64,000 bases of DNA from Hevea brasiliensis (Eukaryota; Streptophyta; Magnoliopsida; Malpighiales; Euphorbiaceae): contig NC_079505.1 of the NCBI RefSeq assembly GCF_030052815.1, positions 30,372,287-30,436,286 of the forward strand. The letters are read 5' to 3'. The translations under genes and the position numbers were made by a program. Of the stretch, positions 48,510 to 57,700 are shown piece by piece (within the stretch, counting starts at the first letter, position 1; every line of letters begins with the position of its first letter). Below the pieces are notes generated by a model. The model made no database searches and was not told the origin of the DNA. It saw only the letters and a list, made by a program, of their open reading frames with translations.

Positions 48510-50363
48510 ATGAGCGGTGCCAACGGTTTGAGAGTTACTAGTCCCCTCTCCGTTCATATCTCAGGGACATCAGACGAAGTCGATGTGGTCAGGCTGAGCG
48601 GGCAACCTGAACCTTCTACAATCTCAGTCCCAACCCACGGTCGGTCGACTAAGTCAAAACAAGTGTCTTTTTCTAGGAAAGAAAACTTACCCATGGATGA
48701 GTTATCGTCTGTTGTCAAGGAGACCGATCTGCAGACCATTAGTCAAGAATACAATCTTTAGACTAACTTTTTTAAGCTCATCAGATGTCATGGCGATCTC
48801 CGAGTTAATCATTTCTTTGAAGAAAATGATATGATCATGGTATATAAAGAACAATTAAAGGTCAGGCTTCGGTTCCCCCTGGACGAATTCTTTAGAGCCA
48901 TTCTGAAGTTTCATCATGTTTGTGTAACCCAAGTGCACCTGAACTTTTGGCGGACTCTAGTAGCTTTCAAAGGCTTATGTCGAGCTAAAAAGCTTGAGCC
49001 TACAGCAAAGGTTTTCGCTGAGTTGCATAGGCTCGCTTGGTAAAAGGACGACGAGTATTGGTTTTTCCAAGCCAAGCCGCACTATAGGCTCTTCACCTAT
49101 CTCCCTTCTTCGTTGAAGAATTGGAAAAATCGATTCTTCATATTGAGGAGTAAGATCCCGAATAGCTTTGAGGGTATTCCATGCAGTTGGCAGTACCTGG
49201 TCCCTTCAGTTCCAAAGAAGATCACCCTAAATAGAGACAAGGACGCCATGGTAAAGGAATTGAAGGATCAGGCGGCGACTCACAAGTATTCATGTTTGGA
49301 TGCGGTTATGGCCGAACTGAAGTGGAGGCTTATGCAAATGATCGCCCATGAGGATTATGAGCTGCAGCTCTTTGACCTTGGACCCGAGATCGATACAACC
49401 TAAATCTTTAGTCTCTTGACTTAGGTGATCTCACTAACTTATTTTCTGTGCAAGTATGGCTAGAGGCGAAAGTGCGAAGAAGAGCCGTAAGCGAAAAAGG
49501 GAGGTCGTCCAAAAAGTACAAGAAATGAAAATCGCTGCTGTATCGCAGACGTCGGGGCGTGACTCAGTAGAAGGGCCGGGCTCTTCATCCCGACCTTCAG
49601 GATAGCCGACCCCAGAGATAGAGATCACTCCTTCCCCTCCTCGACAAGATGAACCACTGCCTCCTCCTATTTCTTCAAGTGCGGAAGGAGGGTCTTCTCA
49701 ACTTGCTATGAGGACCCTCTCTCGTGGTGCCCAGGTCCTCATCCACTCGCTAGAGAAGAATCGCTCAGTTTGGGGGAATCCTGGCTGGCCAAGGTCTTGG
49801 GTGCCACCATCTGCTTTCAGGATGACCGAAATAGACTGACTTCGGATAGCATTGATGACCTCCTAGCTCAAACAATGAGCTTGAGCTTAGAGAGCCTTAT
49901 AAATCAACATATGAACAGAGAAAAGGCTCATCTCTTAAGACAAGAAATTTTGAAGGCGGTCTAGGACACTGCTTCTGCCAAAACCCAACTTTCATCTGCT
50001 GAGGACAACATCACCGAGATTGAGGGTCAGACAAAATCTTATAAGGATAGGGTAGCTAAACTGAAGCAAGAACTCGAAAAAGCTTGGACTCACCGAACTA
50101 CCGATGTCACTTGCCTTACCGAGGAGATCAAAGTGAAAGAAGAAGAGGCCGTGGCGAGAGAAGCTAGTGCTTATGTGAATGCTCATAGCGATCTTCTGGC
50201 CGAGCTTGTAAGGTGCTATCCTAAGGAGGACTTCTCTTGGATGGTGGATCTTGTCCCTAGAGGTGAAGAGGAGAGCGAGGAGGAGCCTAAGAGAGAGAGA
50301 GAGGATGATAGAACTGATAATGTACTCGGAGAGCAGGTTAGGGGAGACCCTCCTACCGAATGA
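48510..50363 (+). pseudogene. Extra ORF antisense to D pol; putative gypsy-type transposon protein (Transposase_28/PF04195-like)
   Basis: The start at 48510 (MSGANGLRV) is preferred over upstream non-ATG starts. The first part, to 49403, is one frame broken only by two nonsense codons (after ISQEYNL and after ELHRLAW). It contains words typical of the plant PF04195 group: VYKEQLKVRLRFPLDEFF, a WRTLVAFKGLC segment, and YWFFQAKP with LPSSLKNWKNRFF. A second part from about 49456 is basic (KKSRKRKRE), then proline/serine-rich, then a long coiled coil (49860-50260) ending acidic (EEESEEEPKRERE), with at least one frameshift. Extra ORFs, some antisense, are known in Tat-lineage elements. The function is unknown; the domain name does not prove transposase activity. 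Confidence 0.7.
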
Positions 50364-51018
50364 CTTGTACATTTTTATTTTGAAATGAATTGAAGTCTTT
50401 TCATGTTCAATTTCTTGATAAGATCAGAAAGCATCCAAACCAAATTGTCTGAGTACTTAATTGATTGAATGCAGTTGAGCATTAACCCTGAGAGCGACTA
50501 TTAATCATAAGATATCAAACTACTCCAAGAGATCGAAAAAACATTACACGTGAAATGAGATCAAACGGAGCCATAACCAAATATCGAATGGAACTTTAGA
50601 ATATTAGAATTGCAAAGATTTGAAAATGACTTGAACCTTTTAAGGTCGAAACCATTATTTAGAGACTGGATAAAACCTTAACTTCGTTTAAGGAATATCT
50701 GGGCAACTCAAGCGAGAAACCTGATCACAACATTAGTCAAATGGAATTTTGCGGTATTTGTACATAGAGAGATCGGAGAACAACAGCAGGCAAGATTGGA
50801 TGGTTCGGAGATCCAATATTGACTCGAACTCATCGGATAAAGACCAAGGGATCGGAAAGCAATCTAACTTGAGCATGAGATTGATTTGTTCCAGAGACGA
50901 GCCATTGGTAAGTTCAAAAAAGCTACTTGTGATCGGGACATCAGTCGAGAATGGATAATAAAGTATCAATTTTAAACGAACCTTGCATTCGAAGGTCGAC
51001 CAAAATATAGTGTTTACA

Positions 51019-51031
51019 GCTGCCCCTCTTT
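51019..51031 (-). other. Element D polypurine tract
   Basis: The minus strand reads aaagaggggcagc and is followed directly by TGTAAACAC. A PPT of this form next to TGT is typical of Tat-lineage elements. It defines the upper edge of the 3' LTR. Confidence 0.65.
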
Positions 51032-51123
51032 ACATAATTTCTATTAAAGAGAATGAAATACTCTTGTATAGGAATCATGTAAAGATTCAGAACCATATTT
51101 TGGGCGGCTGGGATATTAGAACC

Positions 51124-52075
51124 AAAGGTCGATGAGAAATTAAATGATGAAAATTGAAATCAACTTGGATCTTGAACCCAGAGGATGATGACGAGAAATT
51201 AAATGCTAAAAATTAAAATCAACTTAGATCTTGAACCCAGAGGTTGATAACAGGAAATTAAAATCAACTTGGATCTTGAACCCAGAGATTGATAATAGAA
51301 AAGTAAATGTTGAAAATTAAAATCAATTTGGATTTTGAACCCAGAGGTTGATAACAGGAAATTAAAATCAACTTGGAACTTGAACACAGAGGTTGATAGT
51401 AGGAAAATAAATGATGAAAATTAAAATCAACTTGGATCTTGAACCCAGAGGTTGATAACAGGAAATTAAAATCAACTTGGATCTTAAACTCAGAGGTTGA
51501 TAGCAGGAAAATAAATAGAAAATTAAAATCAACTTGGATCTTGAACCCAAAGGTTAATAGTAGAAAAATAGATGCTGAAAATTAAAATCAACTTGGATCT
51601 TGAACCCAGATGTTGATAATAGGAAATTAAAATCAACTTGGATCTTGAACCCAGAGGTTGATAGCAGGAAAATAAATACTGAAAATTAAAAGTAACTTGG
51701 ATTTTAAACCCAGAGGTTGATAATAGGAAATTAAAATCAACTTGAAACTTGAACCCAGAGGTTGATAGCAGGAAAATAAATGCTGAAAATTAAAATCAAC
51801 TTGGATCTTGAACCCAGAGGTTGATAGTAGGAAAATAAATGCTGAAAATTAAAATCAACTTGGATCTTGAATCCAGAGGTTGATAACAGGAAATTAAAAT
51901 CAACTTGGATCTTGAATTCAGATGTTGATAGCAGGAAAATAAATGCTGAAAATTTAAATCAACTTTGATCTTGAACCCAGAGGTTGATAACAGGAAATTA
52001 AAATTAACTTGGATCTTGAACCCAGAGGTTGATAACAGGAAAATAAATACTTAAATTAAAATCAAGTTGAATTTA
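51124..52075. repeat. Tandem array of alternating 45-bp and 59-bp units, D 3' UTR
   Basis: About 18 units share ttaaaatcaacttggatctt and gaacccagaggttgata. The short form (45 bp) lacks 14 bp (roughly ataaatgctgaaaa) present in the long form (59 bp). Long and short units mostly alternate, with three places where two long units are adjacent. The array lies between the PPT and the pol 3' region. Hypervariable tandem repeats in this position are known for Tat/Ogre elements. Confidence 0.9.
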
Positions 52076-52262
52076 ACTTAGACAACTATCGTAAATAAAT
52101 TTTGCGTATATACCTCCAATGCTAGCAAAGCAAATTTGATGCATAGTGTTATCCCAAATGAAGTTTACTTAACAAGATCTTGAAGACAAATGATTGATGG
52201 AAAAGGTCAGGAGGCTCGGCCCATGATTTTCTCTAGCATTCCTCTTTGGCTTCTACTTCTTA

Positions 52263-53056
52263 TTGTTCTTGACTAAAAGTGCCCCTTTTGGGTTTTCACT
52301 CCTTTTTTTTTCTTTTTTTTTTTTCGCGACTCCCTTTTTCAGTGCGTCCTTTCGGATTTTCACCATTCGCTCATTTTGTAGAAAATGCCTTTTTAGGTTT
52401 TTGCCTTCTTTCCCTCATTTTGCTAAGAGAGCCCTTTCAGGTTTTCACTCTTACCCTTTTTTTTTTTTGTAGCATCTTTGGAGGTTTCCACTTCTTATAC
52501 ACACCAGCTGCCCGACGATTATTTGCCCCCCTGTAAATCTCAAAGTAAAGTATATAAAGTTACCTGTGATTCGATTCTTCTTATATAAAAATCTTTTAAC
52601 AAATTAATAGCACATAAACCAAAGTGGGTAAAATATGCACAAATTTATTCATGGTATAAGAAGATAATTATAATGTGATTTTATAACTAAAAGTATGAGG
52701 GTACAACTTTATGGAAAAGGATATAAGGATAAATCTCACAAATGCCCTTAGTTAACTTTGAAGTCTCGCAATTGCCATCATTTCAAGTGACCTCCTGCAA
52801 AGCGTGCTGTGCTTTTTACTGTCCCCAGATCTTGGAGTTCTCTTTGCTTCTTTGTCGTCTTTGGCTAGAAGCACCCTTTCAGGTTTTCACTCCTGGCCTC
52901 CCCCCTTTTTTTTTTTTAGGGCGTCCTTTCGGATTTTCATCCTTCACTCATTTTGCAGAAAGCGCCTTTTCAGGTTTTTGCCTTCTTTCCCTCATTTTGC
53001 TAAAAGCGCTCTTTTGGGTTTTTGCTCTTACCCCCTTTTTTTCTTTCTTTTTTTTT
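52263..53056 (-). repeat. Pyrimidine-rich repeat blocks downstream of D pol
   Basis: Two blocks (about 52275-52500 and 52868-53056) each contain several variants of cctttcaggttttcactc, ttgccttctttccctcattt and tgct(a)a-agcgc. On the minus strand this is a purine-rich 3' UTR directly after the pol stop. The apparent Phe-rich ORFs here on the plus strand are artefacts of composition. The 52501-52867 stretch between the blocks shows no gene. Confidence 0.8.
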
Positions 53057-53464
53057 ATGCATAATATCTTTTCACGGCATCGGAATTCACCAGCCTTGGC
53101 AATTCTTCCCCATCCATATGAGTTAAGATGAGTGCACCACTGGAAAATGCCTTTTTAACCACATAAGGCCCTTCATAAGTTGGTGACCATTTACCCCTGG
53201 GATCACTCTAATTTGGGAGGATGTTTCTTAGGACTAGATCTTCTGATTGGAATTCGCGTGGGCATACGTTCTTATCGAATGCTCTGGCTATCCTCCTTTG
53301 GTACAGCTGACCATGGCATACTGCTGTTAGCCTCTTCTCATCCATCAAATCCAGCTAGTCTAATCTTGATTGAACCCATTCTGCCTCATCTAGTTCTGCC
53401 TCTTTTAGAATCCTTAAAGGAGGAATTTCTACCTCAATTGGCAGAACAACTTCCATCCCATAGA

Positions 53465-53469
53465 CCAGC
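53465..53469. repeat. Target-site duplication of composite J (ccagc)
   Basis: ccagc precedes TGTAACGATC at 53470 and recurs at 54838-54842 after GATCGTTACA. Joining the flanks with one copy restores the D integrase reading TPYSLVYGMEV. Confidence 0.92.
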
Positions 53470-53740
53470 TGTAACGATCAGGCTCCAACCACTAGAGGAA
53501 TTGTCCACTTTGGCCATAAGCCTCACGGTTTTGTCCTATAGGTGGAATGGAGAACTTCCCAGGAGGTCACCCATCCTAGGATTTCTCTCAAGCGAGCACG
53601 CTTAACCCTGGAGTTCTTCCAACTCTCCAGGCCATTCCACCAAAAGGCGCCTCTAGTGATTAGTTCCCCCATTTTATATATCATTACTTTTTGAGCCCAA
53701 GACCATCTCGGTGCTTTGCCGATGTGGGATTTGCCTAAGG
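53470..53740 (-). repeat. J copy a (TRIM-like LTR, inverted)
   Basis: 271 bp, TGTAACGATCAGG to gatttgcctaagg on the plus strand. The minus-strand order is USE-like atcccacatcg (53720-53730), TATA-like tatataaa (53673-53680), 5S segment (53550-53619) and tail. It closely matches copy c. Confidence 0.8.
53550..53619 (-). pseudogene. 5S rRNA-derived segment in J copy a
   Basis: The minus strand contains gttaagcgtgctcgc (A-box region) and aggatgggtgacctcctggg (C-box region) of the plant 5S gene. The 5' half of 5S is missing, so it is not a functional rRNA gene. Confidence 0.85.
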
Positions 53741-53984
53741 GACGGAGGTGGTCTTGGGCTCAAAAAGTAATGATACATAAAATGGGGGAACTAATCACTA
53801 GAGGCACCTTTTGGTGGAATAGCCTAGAGAGTTGGAAGAACTCCAGGGTTAAGCGTGCTCGCTTGAGAGAAATCCTAGGATGGGTGACCTCCTGGGAAGT
53901 TCTCCATTCCACCTATAGGACAAAACCGTGAGGCTTACGGCCAACGTGGACAATTCCTCTAATGGTTGGAGCCTGATCGTTACA
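53741..53984 (+). repeat. J copy b (TRIM-like LTR, lacks the first about 25 bp)
   Basis: Starts within the unit at gacggaggtggtcttgggc, directly against the end of copy a, and ends GATCGTTACA. The USE-like start of the unit is not present in its own orientation. Confidence 0.8.
53836..53905 (+). pseudogene. 5S rRNA-derived segment in J copy b
   Basis: Same 5S 3'-half match: ggttaagcgtgctcgc...aggatgggtgacctcctggg. The region between the boxes has diverged from 5S. Confidence 0.85.
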
Positions 53985-54567
53985 TTGCTCAATAATTTGA
54001 TTAGGTTAATGGCATAATTTAGGTTGGTGTCCTTCATAAAAGTTTTAGATCTATATCTTATCTAATTACTGGTAAAATTTCAGGTCATTTTGACCTTCTT
54101 AGCTCAAGTTATGACCAAATGAACTAATACTGTTCATTTGGTCAGTTTGTGCAGTGGTAGCCTGCACTTATCCAACTTTGGTCAATTTGTTCACTAAGTT
54201 TTGGTCACTTTTTGTTCCTTAATGAAAATTGTGTCATTTTATGTCTATTTTCATCCCCAATTGGTGGCATATCAATTGGACTTGTAAAATTTCCATTTTG
54301 GTCCTTCAAAAAGAGCCGTCATGTCGCCAAAGCAGATGACCATTCAACCTACGAATTTGACTTCCATTCTAATAATTCCCACACATCTCCTTTGGTCATT
54401 ATTGACCATTTTTCACTTCACAATAGGTCAAAGTTATCATTTATGTATTTCTCCAAAATTTGCCTCAAAACCCTAAGCCTCCAAACCCTAATCTCACTTA
54501 ATTGTTACAATTAATCACATTTATGCATTTCCATCTTACTACCATACTCATGCAAGATTACTAACAC
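53985..54567 (-). repeat. Gypsy LTR fragment held between J copies b and c
   Basis: 583 bp resembling part of the C and B LTRs in the same module order: an agttttagatctatatctta block, atttcaggtcattttgacc, a ccaaatgaac...gttcatttgg palindrome (about 54113-54140) and ccaattggtggcatatcaat (about 54263-54285). The copy is diverged. The strand is assigned by match to C. No gene is supported. Confidence 0.7.
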
Positions 54568-54576
54568 CTTAGGCAA

Positions 54577-54587
54577 ATCCCACATCG
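54577..54587 (+). promoter_or_regulatory. USE-like box (atcccacatcg) with TATA box at 54627-54634
   Basis: atcccacatcg fits the plant U-snRNA upstream sequence element RTCCCACATCG. A tatataaa follows after 39 bases. This USE-TATA order is that of plant snRNA promoters. The same arrangement is in copy a. Transcription is not shown. Confidence 0.55.
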
Positions 54588-54688
54588 GCAAAGCACGGAG
54601 ATGGTCTTGGGCTCAAAAAGTAATGATATATAAAATGGGGGGACTAATCACTAGAGGCACCTTTTGGTGGAATGGCCTGGAGAGTTGG

Positions 54689-54758
54689 AAGAACTCCAGG
54701 GTTAAGCGTGCTCGCTTGAGAGAAATCCTAGGATGGGTGACCTCCTGGGAAGTTCTCC
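54689..54758 (+). pseudogene. 5S rRNA-derived segment in J copy c
   Basis: gaactccagggttaagcgtg to tcctgggaagttctc; same partial 5S match as in copies a and b. Confidence 0.85.
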
Positions 54759-57700
54759 ATTCCACCTATAGGACAAAACCGTGAGGCTTATGGCCAAAGT
54801 GGACAATTCCTCTAGTGGTTGGAGCCTGATCGTTACACCAGCGAATATGGAGTTGCCCTGGTTGATGTTCGGACCGTAGTTTGGTAGGCATGAAGTGCAG
54901 AGGGAAGCATGTCATGCCAATCTTTATAAGTGACTGTCATCTTTCCAATTATCTGCTTGAGATTTTTATTAGTCGCTTCCACAGCTCCATTCATCTGGGG
55001 TCGATATGGTGATGAATTGAGATGTCATATCTTGTATTGATCACACAACTTCTGGACCTTTGGACCGTTCAGATTCTTGGCATTATCGATGACAAACTCT
55101 CCCAGAAGACCATACCAGCAAATAATATTATTCTCGTAGAACTTCAGAAATGTATTTTGAGTGATGTGAGCGTATGAAATCGCTTCCACCCATTTAGTGA
55201 AGTAGTCGATGGCTATCAAAATGAATCTATGCCCATTGGATGCTTTTGGATTAATCGGGCCAATCACATCGATACCCCACATTGCAAACGGCCATGGTGA
55301 GGCAAGATTGTAGAGCTGACGAGGTGGGACATTTATCTGGTTAGCATAAACTTGGCATTTATGACATTTTCGAAAGTACTCAATGCAATCCTTCTCTAAG
55401 GTGGTCCAGAAGTAACTCGGCCTTAGGATTTGCTTTGCCATCATATACCCATTGCTATGAGTAGCGCAGTTCCCCCCGTGAGTTTCGAATAGAATTCTTC
55501 TTACTTCTTTCACATTCACGCATGTCAATAATTCATCATTGGAGCTTCTTTTGTATAAGACTTCTCCGCTGGGGAAGTATACCATTGCTAATCTTCTGAT
55601 CATTCTTCTTTCATTCTTGCTTACCCTAGGAGGATATTCCCTATTTTTTATGTAAACCTGGACATCATGATACCAGGGTTTGCCATCTGTTTCTTCTTCG
55701 ATCATAAAGTAGTATGACGACTCACTTCTTGCTTTGATTTGCAATAACTGTGTTACTTGCCCTTCCTCCATCTGAGTCATCACTGCTAGGGTAGCTAAGG
55801 CATCGGCAAATTGGTTCTTATCTCGACTCAAGTGAGTGAAAGAGATCTCCTCAAATTCCTTGATTAGTTTGAGGAGATATTTCTAATATGGGACCAGTTT
55901 CGGCTCTTTAGTCTGCCATTCTCCTTTGACTTGGTAAATGATCAAAGCTGAATCCCCATACACCTCTAATTTCTTTATCTTCATTTCAATGGCCGCCTGT
56001 AAACCGCTCACGCAGGCTTCATACTCCGCTACTTTATTTGTGCAGCCAAACCTTAGTTTAACGGCTATTGGGAAATGTCTCCCATCCGGGGCAACAAGTA
56101 CTGCTCCAATCCCATTACCAGTTAAATTGATGGCTCCATCATAACACATTTCCCACACGTCATTTGGGCATTCAGCATCATTGCTCACTGTGTTAATATA
56201 TTCGTCTGGTAATTCAAAATCCAGGGCTTCATAATCATTGATTGGGTTCTCAGCTAGGAGGTCAGCTATCACACTCTCTTTCACTGCCTTTCTTATCATA
56301 TAGACTATGTCGTACTGAGAAAGTATGACCTGCCATTTTGCTAATCTTCTAGGTACAAAAGGGCTTTCAAATACATACTTGATGGGATCCATCCTGGACA
56401 TAAGCCATGTCTTATGATTCAACATGTAATGTTTGAGCCGATTCATTTATCTAAGCCAATGCACAACAGGTCTTCTCTATGGATGAGTATCTCGACTTGC
56501 AGTTGTTGAATTTCTTGCTCAAATAGTAAATGGCTCTTTCTTTCCTCCTGGTATCATCATGCTGTCCCAGAACATAACCCATCGAGCTCTACTGAACTGC
56601 CATACACAGAATTAATGGCCTACTGGTCACTGGAGGAACCAGTACCGGCAGATTTGACAAGTACTGCTTAATCCTTTTGAAAGCCTCTTAACAAGCTTGG
56701 TCCCATTTGGCCGTATTATTCTTTCTAAGTAACTTGAAAATGGATTCAGCCTTGTCGGTGAGATTAGAGATGAATCTCGAGATGTAGTTCAACTTTCTCA
56801 AGAAACTACGCATATCCCTTGCTATTTTTGGGGAGGGCATTTCTCGGATGGCTTGAATTTTGTCTGGATCTATCTCTATTCCCTTCTCACTTACTATAAA
56901 TCCTAATAGCTTTCCCGATTTTGCTCCAAACACACATTTAGCCGGGTTCAACTTCAGCTGATATTTTTTGAGCCTTTCGAACACTTTTCTTAATACCCGC
57001 ACATGGCTTTCAGTTCCCCTGGATTTAATGATCATGTCATCCACATAAACTTCTACTTCCTTATGGATCATGCCATGAAACAATGTGACCATGGCATGTT
57101 GGTACATAGCCCCTACATTCTTTAGCACAAAGGGCATCACCCGATAGCAGAAGACTCCCCACTGGGTGATGAAGGCAGTCTTTTCTTTGTCATCATTGTC
57201 CATCAAAATCTGGTTATACCTTGAGGCTCCGTTAATACATGAACACCTCCCCAATCCTGCCACATTATCTACCAGCACATCTATATGTGGGAGAGGGAAA
57301 TCATCTTTCAGACTTGTGTTGTTGAGATCCCTATAGTCAATGCATACTCTCACTCTACCATCATTTTTCATCACGGGGACGACATTAGCCACCCATTCCA
57401 GGTATTTTACTACTTCTAAGAATTCAGCATCATATTGCTTTTTGACTTAATCATTGACTTTGAGCAGGGTGTTAGGGTTCATTCTTCTCAACTTTTGTTT
57501 AACTGGGACTGTTCCAGGGATCAAGGGAATCTTATGCGTGACTATCTGAAGATTCAGTCCCAGCATGTCATCAGAGCCCCAAGTGAATACATCGATGAAT
57601 TCCTTTAATGATTAAATCATGTCTTCTAGTTCTTCAAAATTCATGATTCTAAGTTCCTTTATTTTCTTATGTCCCAGTTCATAATGTTCATTTCATCTCC

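Larger units (their letters stand above)
32172..51018 (-). repeat. Element D 3' LTR, about 6.5 kb without the nested insertions
   Basis: The right boundary is set by TGTTTACA followed by a PPT (51019-51031); the left boundary is TGTCGCAAGG inside the H pol. Removing E, F and one TSD leaves about 6.47 kb. Contents from the left: an LTR-terminal segment with gggaaggtgttaggcaccc (about 32338), a 12-G run (32421-32432), a 55-bp minisatellite split by E, a minus-strand TATA box (46604-46612) and, in U3, an antisense ORF unit (47296-50363). The 50364-51018 stretch has no gene I can support. Boundaries are inferred from one LTR only. Confidence 0.6.
53470..54837. mobile_element. Composite J: three 5S-rRNA-containing TRIM-like (Cassandra-like) LTR copies, one inverted
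   Basis: A 1,368-bp insertion with TSD ccagc and terminal inverted repeats formed by LTR-like copies a (53470-53740, minus), b (53741-53984, plus) and c (54568-54837, plus). Between b and c lies 583 bp of gypsy LTR sequence. Each copy carries a roughly 70-bp stretch matching the 3' half of plant 5S rRNA. LTRs with an embedded 5S sequence are the hallmark of Cassandra TRIM elements (family knowledge). No tRNA primer site follows copy b, so b and c are not a simple LTR pair. The head-to-head a/b join is an almost perfect large palindrome. Confidence 0.75.
54568..54837 (+). repeat. J copy c (TRIM-like LTR)
   Basis: 270 bp from ccttaggcaaatccc to gatcgttaca; a complete unit with USE-like and TATA-like boxes and the 5S segment. 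Confidence 0.8.

Noticed and set aside
49404..49455. Intron between the two parts of the antisense ORF
   Set aside because: A gtgatctc...gtgcaag stretch exists but is only about 33 bp, too short for a plant intron; decay or a frameshift is more likely.
52263..53131. Phe-rich membrane-like ORFs on the plus strand
   Set aside because: They arise from poly-pyrimidine repeat blocks in the 3' UTR of D; no gene structure is present.
53836..53905. Functional 5S rRNA gene
   Set aside because: Only the 3' half of 5S is present and the region between the A and C boxes is diverged; it is embedded in a repeated LTR-like unit.
53470..54837. 5S-derived SINE (SINE3 type)
   Set aside because: TGTAAC...GTTACA ends, a fixed 5-bp TSD and lack of a poly(A) or simple tail fit an LTR-type unit better than a SINE.
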